Shown piece by piece: positions 24,501 to 32,466 of a stretch of 64,000 nucleotides of DNA (its first letter is position 1; each line of letters begins with the position of its first letter). Location of the stretch: the NCBI GenBank assembly GCA_025766275.1, contig JAFKAC010000025.1, forward strand, positions 372,001-436,000. The letters are read 5' to 3'. The notes under the pieces are model-generated. The model was not told where the DNA came from and searched no databases. It saw nothing but the letters and a program-made list of their open reading frames with translations. The position numbers were made by a program, and so were the translations under genes. The stretch comes from Lactarius indigo. Taxonomy: Eukaryota; Basidiomycota; Agaricomycetes; Russulales; Russulaceae.

Positions 24501-26262
24501 TGCGCTCCGCTTCGTTTAGTGTGGCTGAGTAGTACCCTATCGGGTGCTTGCGACCGTCATTTTTTTTCTGCAGGAGTACCGCACCTACCGCAAACCCAGA
24601 TGCGTCAACCTCTAACTCGAATTGATCCTGTAGATTGGGGTGTGCTAATACCGGTTCTTCCGTAACGAGGCGTTTGAGGGTCTTGAACGCGCGATCTTCG
24701 TCTTCTGTCCATTTCCATTCTGCGTCCTTCCGAGTGAGTCGGTTCAGTGGTCGCGCGTGGGTTGCGAAACCGCGGATGAAGAGACGGTAAAAGTTGCAGA
24801 AGCCCAAGAAGGATCGTACGTCCCTGACCTTAGTTGGCGTTGGCCAATCTTTGATGCCGCGAACTTTTACCGGGTCCATGCGTGTTACCCCCTTTTCAAG
24901 GATTACCCCCAGGTAATCCATCCGCGGCTGGTGGAACAGGCACTTCTCGAGCTTGAAATAGAGGTCGTGATCCTGGGCGACGCGGAGGACGTCAGTCACC
25001 GCGGCAATATGGTCAGCTGACGTGAAACCCTCCCGTGTAGCAATTCCTATATCGTCCATGTATACTCGGATAACCGTTCCCCGTAATTCGTGTTTTGCAA
25101 TGGTATCGCGGTAGATGTGATTCATCATGGTTTGGAAGGTGGCTGGTGAGTTTGTGAGGCCGAAGAACATGACCGTTGGTTCGAAGAGACCGAATTTTGT
25201 TTTGAAAGCCGCCTTCTCCTGATCACCGTCGCGTATGCGGACATTGTTGTACCCCCAGCGGATATCGAGTTTGGTGTAGATATGAGCATTACTGAGATCG
25301 TAGATGAGATCCTGAATGAGGGGGAGTGGGTATTGGTTGCGTATAGTGTGTGAATTAATGACCCGATAATCCTGTACGGGGCGTAGCTTTCCGTCCTTCT
25401 TTTTAACAAAGAAAAATGACGAGGCGTACGGGGAGATGGACGGTCGCAGGTATCCCTGCTTGAGCTTCTCGTCCAGGAACTCCTTGAGCTTCCCTTCTTC
25501 CTCCTGCGTTAATGGGTATATCTTGCAGTCTATTGCCGATGGGGTGCCGGGTTTGAAGTCGATGGCATGGTCCCAAGGTCGCGCTGGGGGAAACCGTTGA
25601 GATGCTTCTTCACTGAAGAGCTTCTTAAAGGCGGTGTATACTGCCGGCAGTTCTACGGGTTGCTCTCCCGTCTTTGCTTGGATGGCCAGCTCCGTGGACG
25701 TAGTTGCCCGTAGATATGTATCTTCTTCGTCCATATCGAGGATAATTGCCTCTTTTTCGTCGTTAGTGAGCGCAGCTGCAATGATGGTATGACGATTCAG
25801 ACTGTCCTGCGTACTGATCACGACCGGCATGATCTCCTCGTGTATTACGGCGTCTCGCCAATTGATAGTAGGTTCATAAGTGGCCAGCCATGGGTAGCCA
25901 AGGACGATTTCTTCGCTTCCGAGGTCAGTGATAAGGAAGCGCATGGTCCTATGATATCCTTTGGCGTATACGTCTAGGTCGGTGAAATGAGTGATGGACC
26001 CAGCTTTGTTTTCCGTGTTATCTATGTTCCAAATTTTTCGTGGTTTGGGCAGGGGCTGGACCCCGATCCCTAATTTCTTGACGAAGGATGGATGTATGAA
26101 GTTGTCAGTCGCTCCTGAGTCGACCAACGCTTTTATATCGGCCATTCGGTAATTCGTGCGAATCGAGACTGGAATTCGGAGAGAACGAAAGCGCGTCATG
26201 ATTACAGAATTACAGTTTAAAGCCCTCACCCAGGCCGATGGGTTCAGGCGCTCCGAAAACCC
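21526..26262 (-). CDS. pol: Pol polyprotein: protease, RT, RNase H, integrase, chromodomain
   Basis: About 1,580 codons ending at a TGA at 21528-21526. It has no ATG start and overlaps the end of gag, so it is expected as a Gag-Pol fusion through -1 frameshifting at 26262-26256. Numbering from the GTG at 26274: aspartic protease DSGATDNF near residue 52; RT with YMDD in VYMDDIGIAT; RNase H with LEVDASGFAVGAVL; integrase zinc finger with HHDLPIHGHPG and CADCQ; integrase core with LDFITKLP, SDRDPRF and YHPRTDGQSERTNQ; chromodomain at about 1113-1165 (EYEVEAILDSR...QYLIKWKGYP). About 415 residues follow the chromodomain, acidic at first and then helical and charged, a long tail for this class. 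No frameshift or stop is visible. Confidence 0.95.
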   Translation of the reverse strand, partial: GFSERLNPSAWVRALNCNSVIMTRFRSLRIPVSIRTNYRMADIKALVDSGATDNFIHPSFVKKLGIGVQPLPKPRKIWNIDNTENKAGSITHFTDLDVYAKGYHRTMRFLITDLGSEEIVLGYPWLATYEPTINWRDAVIHEEIMPVVISTQDSLNRHTIIAAALTNDEKEAIILDMDEEDTYLRATTSTELAIQAKTGEQPVELPAVYTAFKKLFSEEASQRFPPARPWDHAIDFKPGTPSAIDCKIYPLTQEEEGKLKEFLDEKLKQGYLRPSISPYASSFFFVKKKDGKLRPVQDYRVINSHTIRNQYPLPLIQDLIYDLSNAHIYTKLDIRWGYNNVRIRDGDQEKAAFKTKFGLFEPTVMFFGLTNSPATFQTMMNHIYRDTIAKHELRGTVIRVYMDDIGIATREGFTSADHIAAVTDVLRVAQDHDLYFKLEKCLFHQPRMDYLGVILEKGVTRMDPVKVRGIKDWPTPTKVRDVRSFLGFCNFYRLFIRGFATHARPLNRLTRKDAEWKWTEDEDRAFKTLKRLVTEEPVLAHPNLQDQFELEVDASGFAVGAVLLQKKNDGRKHPIGYYSATLNEAERNYDIYDLELLAIVKALRHWRPLLAGSPHKIKIFSDHLNLQYWKTPQKISRRVAREVLELMEYDFEIHHIKGKNNGRADALSRRPDYDQGEGDNQGVVVLPPEVFVRVANTARALEIHPMLQTPRRRQDPKIVQGWIDAHQLKKIEGEWYKDGRLVVTGPTSAYRTIIHDHHDLPIHGHPGISRTQRIVERHYWWPRIRQDVYEYVTGCADCQRNKVNTRPTRAPLHPITAVTDAPPFHTIALDFITKLPTSQSYDSILTVTDHDCSKASIFIPCNEEITAEETAILYVNHVFKRFGLPRKIISDRDPRFTSKFTREVCRILGIKQNVSTAYHPRTDGQSERTNQWLEQYLRFWANERQDNWAAYLPIAEFAHNNWPHEHTKQSPFMLLMGYNPTADWTDKPSPIPNVITRLTQLKEARQLAQTLIKKAQDSWVKHRDTPKYQIGDQVWLEGKHLRTNQPTAKLAARRHGPFKIVQVMSPYNYRLELPTQWSIHPVFHIDLLTPYKSTTMHGENFPRPPPDLVEGEEEYEVEAILDSRHFGRRKKLQYLIKWKGYPDSENQWVDKDDVFAPEAIEMYQAGRRGARGLKSNTGESQEEHHSYLRHVSTSMPTSPLRHVTTAILLDQVAQDAAAIIQDDEETVVPTVQLTPYTPANVRTGHITAQEWAGLLQRFPDPTRQPSDEQQHAVAHIFRDDNGAREPIAIIPPDDALIGTRGVFPTDRSNEGPGGDGSGGGLAEDSSGVGSRTVEVGAGEIERVAAAQAAMPDQADHDDGDYYPVSHPLLRTNRDSANPGITPWLLHTDGTPMSRGRVRLPGVALHTPITRDDDPAQVLAPEGFRANRQPHHIHFPITGPDGVELQASHVQIVGGANPFILGVIPGSPYLYGKPLYATPHLSAANRAFIAHEDLVILAADKLTDRALNRIGDESLVAEVTRYRAAAHEESRLQARIRQLRGMVLVAREDKMDCVYRLERADVFRRIEDEQREWIARDFQ

Positions 26263-28232
26263 TCCTTCCCCCACAAATCCTGTAGTATCAGGTCTTTTAC
26301 GTCATCGGGGGCATTGGCTACCCCGGTAAGCCACTCCTTGGCTCGTTCTTCGGCGGTTTTGCTCGTGGTGGCAGCCTGTATTTGGGCCGGTGGTATTTCT
26401 TGTGCATAGTAATCGGTCTCCGTCATTCTGGCGTTGGACGGGACTGAGTTCTGTGGTTGCCACTGTCGCGGCTGTCGAGGATGGGGGCAATTTCGTGAGA
26501 GATGGCCCGGTGCGTTACAGTTATAGCACAGGACTGTCCTTAGGTCACGACGCATCCCCCCTCTACCCTTTCCTCGTACACCTGGTCCTCCTCTCGGGGG
26601 AAACGGAGGCAAGTTGGTATATGGTGGCTTTCCGTAGTCGATTTCTTCTGATCCTGCCAACCTGGCCTTTGTTCGGTCAGCGGATGTATCCATTGCCCAG
26701 GGATTTGCGAGGTTCTGCGGGATGGTCCAATTAGCGTTACCCGTTTTCTTGGGTTTGGTGTCCTTATATTCGTCCACCCTTGCTCGAATGTGAATATAGT
26801 TTCGTTGTCGACGAAGCGTCGCTCGCTTCCACTCGTCGAAAGTTTCTGGCTCGTCCAGGTCATAGGTCTTCTCGTATAGCTTCTTCGGCAGTCCCTTTGT
26901 GAATAGGTCGATAGTTTGTGGGTCGTTGAGGCGGTAGCCTGCCTTTCGGGCTGCCTCCTCAAATTCGTTGACGTATTTATCGATGTCGCCATCGACCATT
27001 TTGAGCCCTTTCCTTAGCAGAGCTTGAGCCTGTTCTCGTTCGAGGGTATTGACGAACCTTTGGTTGAAACCCTCTGCTACGGCGTTCCATAGATCTCTCG
27101 TGTATTGGTCTATTCCTCGTTGTATTTGTCGGTTGAGCCATTTAAGGTACGAAAGTACCCATTCGCTGACGGTCACTCCCTTGATGTAGGAGAGGAACAG
27201 TAGGCATCGTCGGTAGTCGTTGCGCATGACGGAGGTGTCGAGATTCATCCCCCAGTACACGTGCCATTGCGTAAGAAATGAGTCTACCTTGGTGCGGTCT
27301 CCGTCGAAGATAGTGGGAGGTTCACCTGTGAGCTTCTCATTCCCGTGTACTCCTCCTCCTCCTCCAGCGGGCGGCTGCCCTCCTCCGCCGCCTCCTCCTC
27401 CTGGGGGTCCCCCGTGGGGAAGGTCTGGCGGATTTCCTCCCCCTCCTGACCGTCGAGGGAAGTCTCCTCCTGGAGGGCCTCCCCATCCTGGTGGGGGATC
27501 GAGTGACAGCCCTTGTCGTGGTCCTTCTCCTGATGGGGGGTCCCCCTGATCTGGCCCGATGGCCCGGAAGATTGCTGCGTCGTCTGCAGTCATTCTGTGG
27601 CCCGTTTCGGGGTTGATGGGCATGAGGTTTCGTTGGGATTCTTGTCTAATGGCGTCTGCCGCTTCTCGTGCGGCTTGTTCTCTGACGGCCATGATTTCTT
27701 CTGCTGTCATGGTCGTGGTGGCCATTTCTGCTGCAGGCGAGCGTACGTGGATTACTTCTGGTTGTTCTGAGATGTGAAGGGACTCAGCTTGTTGGATTGT
27801 GTATTGTTCGATGGGTCCAACGCTTGCTGGGCGGTTTTCCTCACTTTGTTCTTCTTCTTCGGTTTCTTCACTCACTGCGTCTCCGGTCGAATGTTCCCGT
27901 AACTGGCCGTCAATTGGGCCCCAATCTGCGCGCGAGTTTAGTTCTCGTGCGTCGATGTCGCACTGGTATTGTCGTCCTGCTGGTCTAATAGCGTCCCAGC
28001 GATGGTCTATTGGATTCCACGTAACCTCCACCCAACACAAGTGGTCAAAGTTGAACTCAACTGGTCGGAACCTCGTGGGTCCGTTAAACTCAACGAAATA
28101 TCCGGTTTCGTCTCCTCGGTCTCTCCAACGGGCTGCTCCTAGGAATCGGGTTGGTACGTTGCGGTCTCCTCTCCGCTCTAGATAGTAGGGACGGAAGCTC
28201 GTCCACTGGTCTCGGGTGTTGATAGTCGCCAC
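26244..28232 (-). CDS. gag: Gag protein with CCHC zinc knuckle
   Basis: 662 codons from a GTG at 28232 to a TGA at 26246-26244. The capsid-like middle contains FLTQWHVYWGMN and VNEFEEAARKAGYRL. A proline/glycine-rich linker lies at about 215-300. The single zinc knuckle is CYNCNAPGHLSRNC. The frame is closed by a TAA at 28250-28248, and the first in-frame ATG is about residue 169, so the start is probably non-AUG or otherwise unusual. The last codons overlap pol and contain the slippery heptamer. Confidence 0.9.
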   Translation of the reverse strand: MATINTRDQWTSFRPYYLERRGDRNVPTRFLGAARWRDRGDETGYFVEFNGPTRFRPVEFNFDHLCWVEVTWNPIDHRWDAIRPAGRQYQCDIDARELNSRADWGPIDGQLREHSTGDAVSEETEEEEQSEENRPASVGPIEQYTIQQAESLHISEQPEVIHVRSPAAEMATTTMTAEEIMAVREQAAREAADAIRQESQRNLMPINPETGHRMTADDAAIFRAIGPDQGDPPSGEGPRQGLSLDPPPGWGGPPGGDFPRRSGGGGNPPDLPHGGPPGGGGGGGGQPPAGGGGGVHGNEKLTGEPPTIFDGDRTKVDSFLTQWHVYWGMNLDTSVMRNDYRRCLLFLSYIKGVTVSEWVLSYLKWLNRQIQRGIDQYTRDLWNAVAEGFNQRFVNTLEREQAQALLRKGLKMVDGDIDKYVNEFEEAARKAGYRLNDPQTIDLFTKGLPKKLYEKTYDLDEPETFDEWKRATLRRQRNYIHIRARVDEYKDTKPKKTGNANWTIPQNLANPWAMDTSADRTKARLAGSEEIDYGKPPYTNLPPFPPRGGPGVRGKGRGGMRRDLRTVLCYNCNAPGHLSRNCPHPRQPRQWQPQNSVPSNARMTETDYYAQEIPPAQIQAATTSKTAEERAKEWLTGVANAPDDVKDLILQDLWGKEGFRSA
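26256..26262 (-). promoter_or_regulatory. -1 ribosomal frameshift heptamer GGGTTTT
   Basis: On the minus strand the gag frame reads G GGT TTT, a canonical X XXY YYZ heptamer, 10 nt before the gag stop. A -1 slip puts ribosomes in the pol frame (GGG TTT TCG GAG), which continues to the end of pol. The relative frame of the two ORFs (-1) agrees. Confidence 0.8.
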
Positions 28233-28238
28233 AATGAT

Positions 28239-28249
28239 ATCTTGGTCTT
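28239..28249 (-). promoter_or_regulatory. Primer-binding site of the chromovirus, self-priming type
   Basis: AAGACCAAGAT, two bases after the 5' LTR end at 28252. It is exactly complementary to ATCTTGGTCTT within the LTR (28441-28431), which lies where transcription is predicted to begin. This is the arrangement known from the self-priming fission-yeast element Tf1. Confidence 0.7.
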
Positions 28250-28251
28250 AA

Positions 28252-28711
28252 TGTAACGCCGTCACAGCGTTAGCTCGACTTGAGCTCGGATGGAGGCGAC
28301 TGGTACTTAGCAATTCACGCTCTGAAGCGTATGGCACGAAGGCGACCTCTTAGATGTTCGCAGACACTAAGGCACGACGGTTCAAAGGGGAAGACGAAAG
28401 TAGGGGAAAACAAGCAAGTGACGATTGAAGAAGACCAAGATGGCGTATCTTGGTCTTCCGTAGCTACCTTAAATACAGAAAGAGCAGGCTTTCAAGCGCT
28501 GCTATGAGTCACAGTAATGTAGCGTCCAACGTATCGCGTAAGTACCGCAATCCTAGTACTACTACTACTAGTATTAGGATCGAGTCAGAGTCCAGTCAGC
28601 AATCACGCGCAATCTCCTATCGTACTACATCGTAAAGCCCTAAGGCCGTAAGTCCGTGACTAATTTACCTTACCGCCATAGTCACAACTGGTACAGTAAG
28701 GAAACGTAACA
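28252..28711 (-). repeat. 5' LTR of the chromovirus, with promoter
   Basis: 460 bp. In element orientation a TATA-like TATTTAA lies at 28475-28469. A 12-bp stem with a 5-nt loop spans 28459-28430 (GAAGACCAAGAT / ACGCC / ATCTTGGTCTTC). The 3' arm of that stem begins at 28441, 28-34 nt after the TATA box, and is the predicted start of the transcript. Confidence 0.9.
28469..28475 (-). promoter_or_regulatory. TATA-like box of the chromovirus LTR
   Basis: TATTTAA on the minus strand, 28-34 nt upstream of the 11-mer that matches the primer-binding site. The spacing is typical of RNA polymerase II TATA promoters. Confidence 0.6.
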
Positions 28712-29138
28712 CATGGGATGAGGCTTTTCATTGGAGTCTTTCTACTGTTTCCCAGCTCGAAAATCAGTCGGAAGAGTTACCCGCAGATCTTAGGGTAGAT
28801 GAGGATGAGCTACTAGTGGTGGACCGTTCTGATGACGAAGGAAGCGTTCCAATTGTTGATCTAACTGATGACGAATATGTCGATGACTCGGAGGAGGGCC
28901 ATGGTATTGGGCTCGATTTTTAGCAAATGATCGTTCTTCGAATTGTTTGTCAATATATCGTTTAACTGTTCACCGTTGACAACTCGGAGATCATCTTGAG
29001 TTCTCGGGTGAGTGAGCGAAGCAACTGAGCAGACCTCCTGCAATTGAGTAGATCCAAGGTTACAATTCCACGCCCACCGCCTTGAGCAACCCAGGAGAGT
29101 ACGAGCATATGGGCATATAGGATTACTTAATATCTCTG

Positions 29139-30410
29139 CTATCTATACAGAGGCGGCGTATGTACATTCAGATACCACAGAAGTCCGATGCGTAGAGGCT
29201 GATAGAGAAAGGAGTTGGTCCGCAAGCACAAGGACACAACGCAAGCAAAGAGGGGCCAAAAGATCATCTCCAGCACAAATGAGATAGCGCGTGACAACTC
29301 ACCACTTGATTGCCTTTGGCGAATGTTCCCAGTTCGGCAAGGTCGAAAGGCGGAGGAACCACGCTCAACACGAGGGATGTGCTTTGTTGAAACTAACATG
29401 GGATGTCTCGTCGAACGAGAGGGAGAGCGGCTCTTCCACGCCGCAACAACGTTACGCACCGAGCTCAGTGGTGAGCGTGGCGATGCCTGTGGTCGCCTGA
29501 GCGAAGGGCCTTGAGATGCAGTATCGGTATCAGTGGCTGTATATGAGGTAGAAGTGAACGTGTTCGAGTGTGTTGGAGTGGCGCTTGATGTGTGATGGCT
29601 ATCAAACCCGGAGTCAAGTGCCATGGTGGTACTACTATGGGGAGGAGGCAAAAGGAAGGAACGCGATGGCCCACTAGACGTGTAAGATTGTGATTGAGAG
29701 ATCCAGCTCTTGCTGGGGGAAGAGGGGCGTAAACCTGCAGAGCTCCCGTATCCATAAGTTGTAGAGCCAAAAGTCGGTATAGATTGACTCGTTTGCGTAT
29801 AAGGACTGGGCGAACGAGGGTCAGCAGGGACTGCCCCTATGGCTAAAAGGGGAGTACGAGCGCAATGACGTACCAGATGACAATTTATCCTTGAAGAATG
29901 CAATGAGATCCCCAGTACGACGGCTTGGGGTATTGGCGCTGGGCCCGGGCTCAGTGACACCTCGAGAATGAATGGATATGCCAGACCGCCTAATGGCATC
30001 AGAGACAGGCCTGAATCTAGGGACCGAGAGATTGTGCGACGTAGGACGCGAAGACAGGTTTTCAGTACGTACCATAATAGTGCTCAGGATGCGGCCATCG
30101 CGCAGAGTATTTGTGAAAGGTATGTAGCCAGACGTGGTAGCTGTGAATGAAGGAGAAGACGCCGAGCCGCTCAGATATGGGAACGGGGTGGCGGACGATC
30201 CTCGTGACCATTCAGTCAGAGCATCTTCGGTCTGATCCAGCTCATCGTCGAGTGCACTCAAAGCTGCCTTGACCCCAGCTGCGTCCCGAATGGTGTCGTC
30301 TTCGGAATACGTATATAGATCAGAGCCGGAACGTCTGTAAGAGAGAGAAGGTGAAACAGTAATACGACGCATATCGTTCCCAGAGATATCGCTGTCATTC
30401 GACAAGTTCC
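29139..30410 (-). CDS. Serine-rich protein of unknown function, probably a captured gene piece
   Basis: Two exons are visible on the minus strand: 30410-29874 and 29830-29139, joined across a 43-nt intron, giving about 407 codons. There is no ATG at the 5' end; a CTAG at 30411-30414 could be an acceptor from an exon I cannot find. The product is rich in Ser, Pro and Thr with low-complexity stretches such as RPSSPSKSW and RRPQASPRSPLSSVRN. It ends in a hydrophobic stretch (FVLEMIFWPLFACVVSLCL) that could be a membrane anchor or read-through intron. It looks like part of a larger conserved basidiomycete protein, but this is an impression only. It lies inside the 18-kb element, convergent with the integrase gene. 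Confidence 0.45.
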
Positions 30411-30699
30411 CTAGGAGAAAGTGTTAAAAAACGATGAGCCACCGTATCCCATGGAAATAATAATAATAATTATCTGAGCGAGAAGAGTACGACAGCTTAG
30501 AGTATTTACTGTATCGAAATTTTCACGCACCGGGGCCTCGCCGCACTCTGTCTCCCTCCCGATTGTTCCTCGTGCCTTTCCCGTGAACCCTATACTCTAG
30601 CAACTCTCACTGTCCCTTCAACGCACCCTACGCCATCTTTAAACAAACCACAGAACCTGGGCCTGCTTCTCATGAGTGCTTCAAAAAAAATGGTCAGAC

Positions 30700-32275
30700 G
30701 CTACTAAAATCGTATGATTTCCCTGCCTTCTCACTATGCGCGGGTTGCTTACATCTGACGACAGGAGCACTTGTAGAGGACCGGCCTGGGGAAGCGGGGT
30801 GACCGTGCCTCCATGTGAGGGACCGCTGCCACTTGGACAACCGACAACCAACCCGTCCACTCGGAATTCTCAAGAACAAGCATCGGCCGGTGGGCTCGGC
30901 GCTTCTCCTCTCGTTCCTTCTGCAACCTTTGTGCGATTACCACACGTAGCAACTATCCTCATGGGAAGGGTACGTTGTACCACCCGCTCCGTGTGGCCAA
31001 CGACAAACTGACTCGTCACCAGTACCAGCGGGCCCTGCACGATTTGCTTTTGCTGCTCGGCCGCCTGCCAATCATCTCGCAAGGTTCTGCATAGCGCAGT
31101 GCGATAACAGGGCGCATTGGTTGCACGGACTTCCTTGGCTGCTATCCCATCGCCAAGCTCGGTGCGTTTTTTTTTGAGGTCCAATATTTTGTTGCTGAGG
31201 TACCACGCAGCGAAGGTAGGCACGCCATTCGTCAACCCATATCGTGACGAGGATGAGAAGCGCCACTTGAAGGTCACTGGCAACCTCGGATGGCGACAGA
31301 TCATCTCATTGTGCGTTTGACTCGTCTATTGTTGTCGGCTTTATCATTATTAACATTTTGGCTGTATTTAGGAAGGAATGGGATATCTGTGACAAGGAAC
31401 AGATCGCTGAGCATGTCTGGTACACTGATATCGTGTACAACCTCGTCGGCCGCGACTATGAGACCATCTTCTTCCTCCTCTTCCCCCTTTCCCGCGTTGC
31501 ATCTCCTTTTGTACAGCGTCGTCACCTGGCACACCAATCACTTTGTTTTGTTGTACTACAAATGCCACTTTCAACGACGTTCGTGTAAAGGGAGCGGGAG
31601 CCGGACTCGTCACCAATGTTTGGGCACAAGGACAAATTCCTCACCAACATGTCAACTACGTCTCCCGCCCTTCCTGCGCTCGCTCTTTCCCCCCCCCTTT
31701 TTTTTGACACGAAGCACCGCGAATCCTGAACCGATCTGGCGAAAGCCCAACTACAGCCAGACCTAGACCCGTCCCAGGTACTGTCCCACCTCATCGGCAT
31801 GCCGGCGCTCGAGCGCATACTTACGCTTCTGAGCCTCTTGTCAGAAAATCCCGGAATGGAGTGCCGGCTCCTGATTGGTGGAGATAACTTGATCCACGAG
31901 TCCGGAACCAGAAACATCATCTAGCGCTCTGCAAGAATTTTGCGACTTCGCACACGCACACGAGTTCCTCCTCCAACTGGTCTCCATGCTGATGTACAAC
32001 ACATCCTTGCATACGCCAGTCGTCCCCAAACGCATCGTGCTCGCGTCGGTGCAGTGCGTGGCCCGCGCTCAGCCCAGACAAGGTTGAATGGCACTAAATC
32101 GACGACGTGGACATGCCAGGCAGCTGGTCCTTGTCAGCGTCGAAGCTGATGAAATCAAGGATGTCAATAGTTTCAGGTCTGTCCTGTCGGATCTTTTTTT
32201 TTTTTTGCAAGCCCGCTTAAATTCTTATACCTCCCAGGAATTACTGTCTTGTATATTACGCTACTTACTGAAGTA
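30700..32275 (+). pseudogene. Undefined coding-like stretch inside the 18-kb element
   Basis: Short plus-strand pieces look protein-like but do not join into one clear gene. They include YHPLRVANDKLTRHQYQRAL near 30980-31040, VTGNLGWRQIISL near 31276, EWDICDKEQIAEHVWYTDIV near 31376-31435, and leucine-rich segments near 31750-31920 (LIGMPALERILTLLSLL) and 31930-32085. The order and the K-x-x-x-x-L-x-W-x-x-I pattern recall an ARID domain followed by a helical C-terminal region, as in chromatin-remodelling subunits. This is weak. It is most likely a decayed or captured host gene. Confidence 0.3.
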
Positions 32276-32466
32276 GAAAGCCGTGAATGTATTGACCGCA
32301 TCCAGTCCAGGCCGCTTGCAGATAGCAGGTTTCCACAGCCGCTACTTGGACTGATTCGGTATGGCTTCATTGTGAATCAATAAAGCACGTTTCACTTTGA
32401 CACGCATCAACTTGAACACGCACACACACTTTCGGCACGCGCCCACTTTTTTCAACACACCCTCTC

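Larger units (their letters stand above)
21036..28711 (-). mobile_element. Full-length Ty3/gypsy chromovirus, 7,676 bp
   Basis: Identical 460-bp LTRs (21036-21495 and 28252-28711) with TG...CA ends are flanked by the 5-bp duplication CATGG (21031-21035 and 28712-28716). Gag and Pol are open on the minus strand and joined by a -1 frameshift site. Pol carries protease, reverse transcriptase, RNase H, integrase and a chromodomain in Ty3/gypsy order. The purine tract GAAAAGGGGGTGA at 21508-21496 abuts the 3' LTR. Identical LTRs and intact ORFs mean a very recent insertion. The copy may still be active. Confidence 0.95.
19367..28923 (+). pseudogene. Integrase-core (DDE) gene, interrupted by a Ty3/gypsy insertion
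   Basis: Exons: 19367-19424, 19598-19712, 19768-19944, 19992-20263, 20320-20572, 20620-20788, 20835-21035, continued at 28717-28923 after the inserted retrotransposon. Without the insertion and one CATGG duplication they total 1,452 nt, giving 483 residues with no internal stop. The N-terminal part looks like a helix-turn-helix (LTLYFDLGMSDKDIASSV, then TVRRRREKWGL). The catalytic part reads MWCLDQHDKFKRYG (Asp about 155), ITQSDPGTENVNVA (Asp about 214) and NIKPEIHW (candidate Glu about 257). It resembles the integrase-core proteins common in agaric genomes; family naming is from memory. As the only recombinase between the inverted repeats it is the candidate transposase of the 18-kb element. 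Confidence 0.8.
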
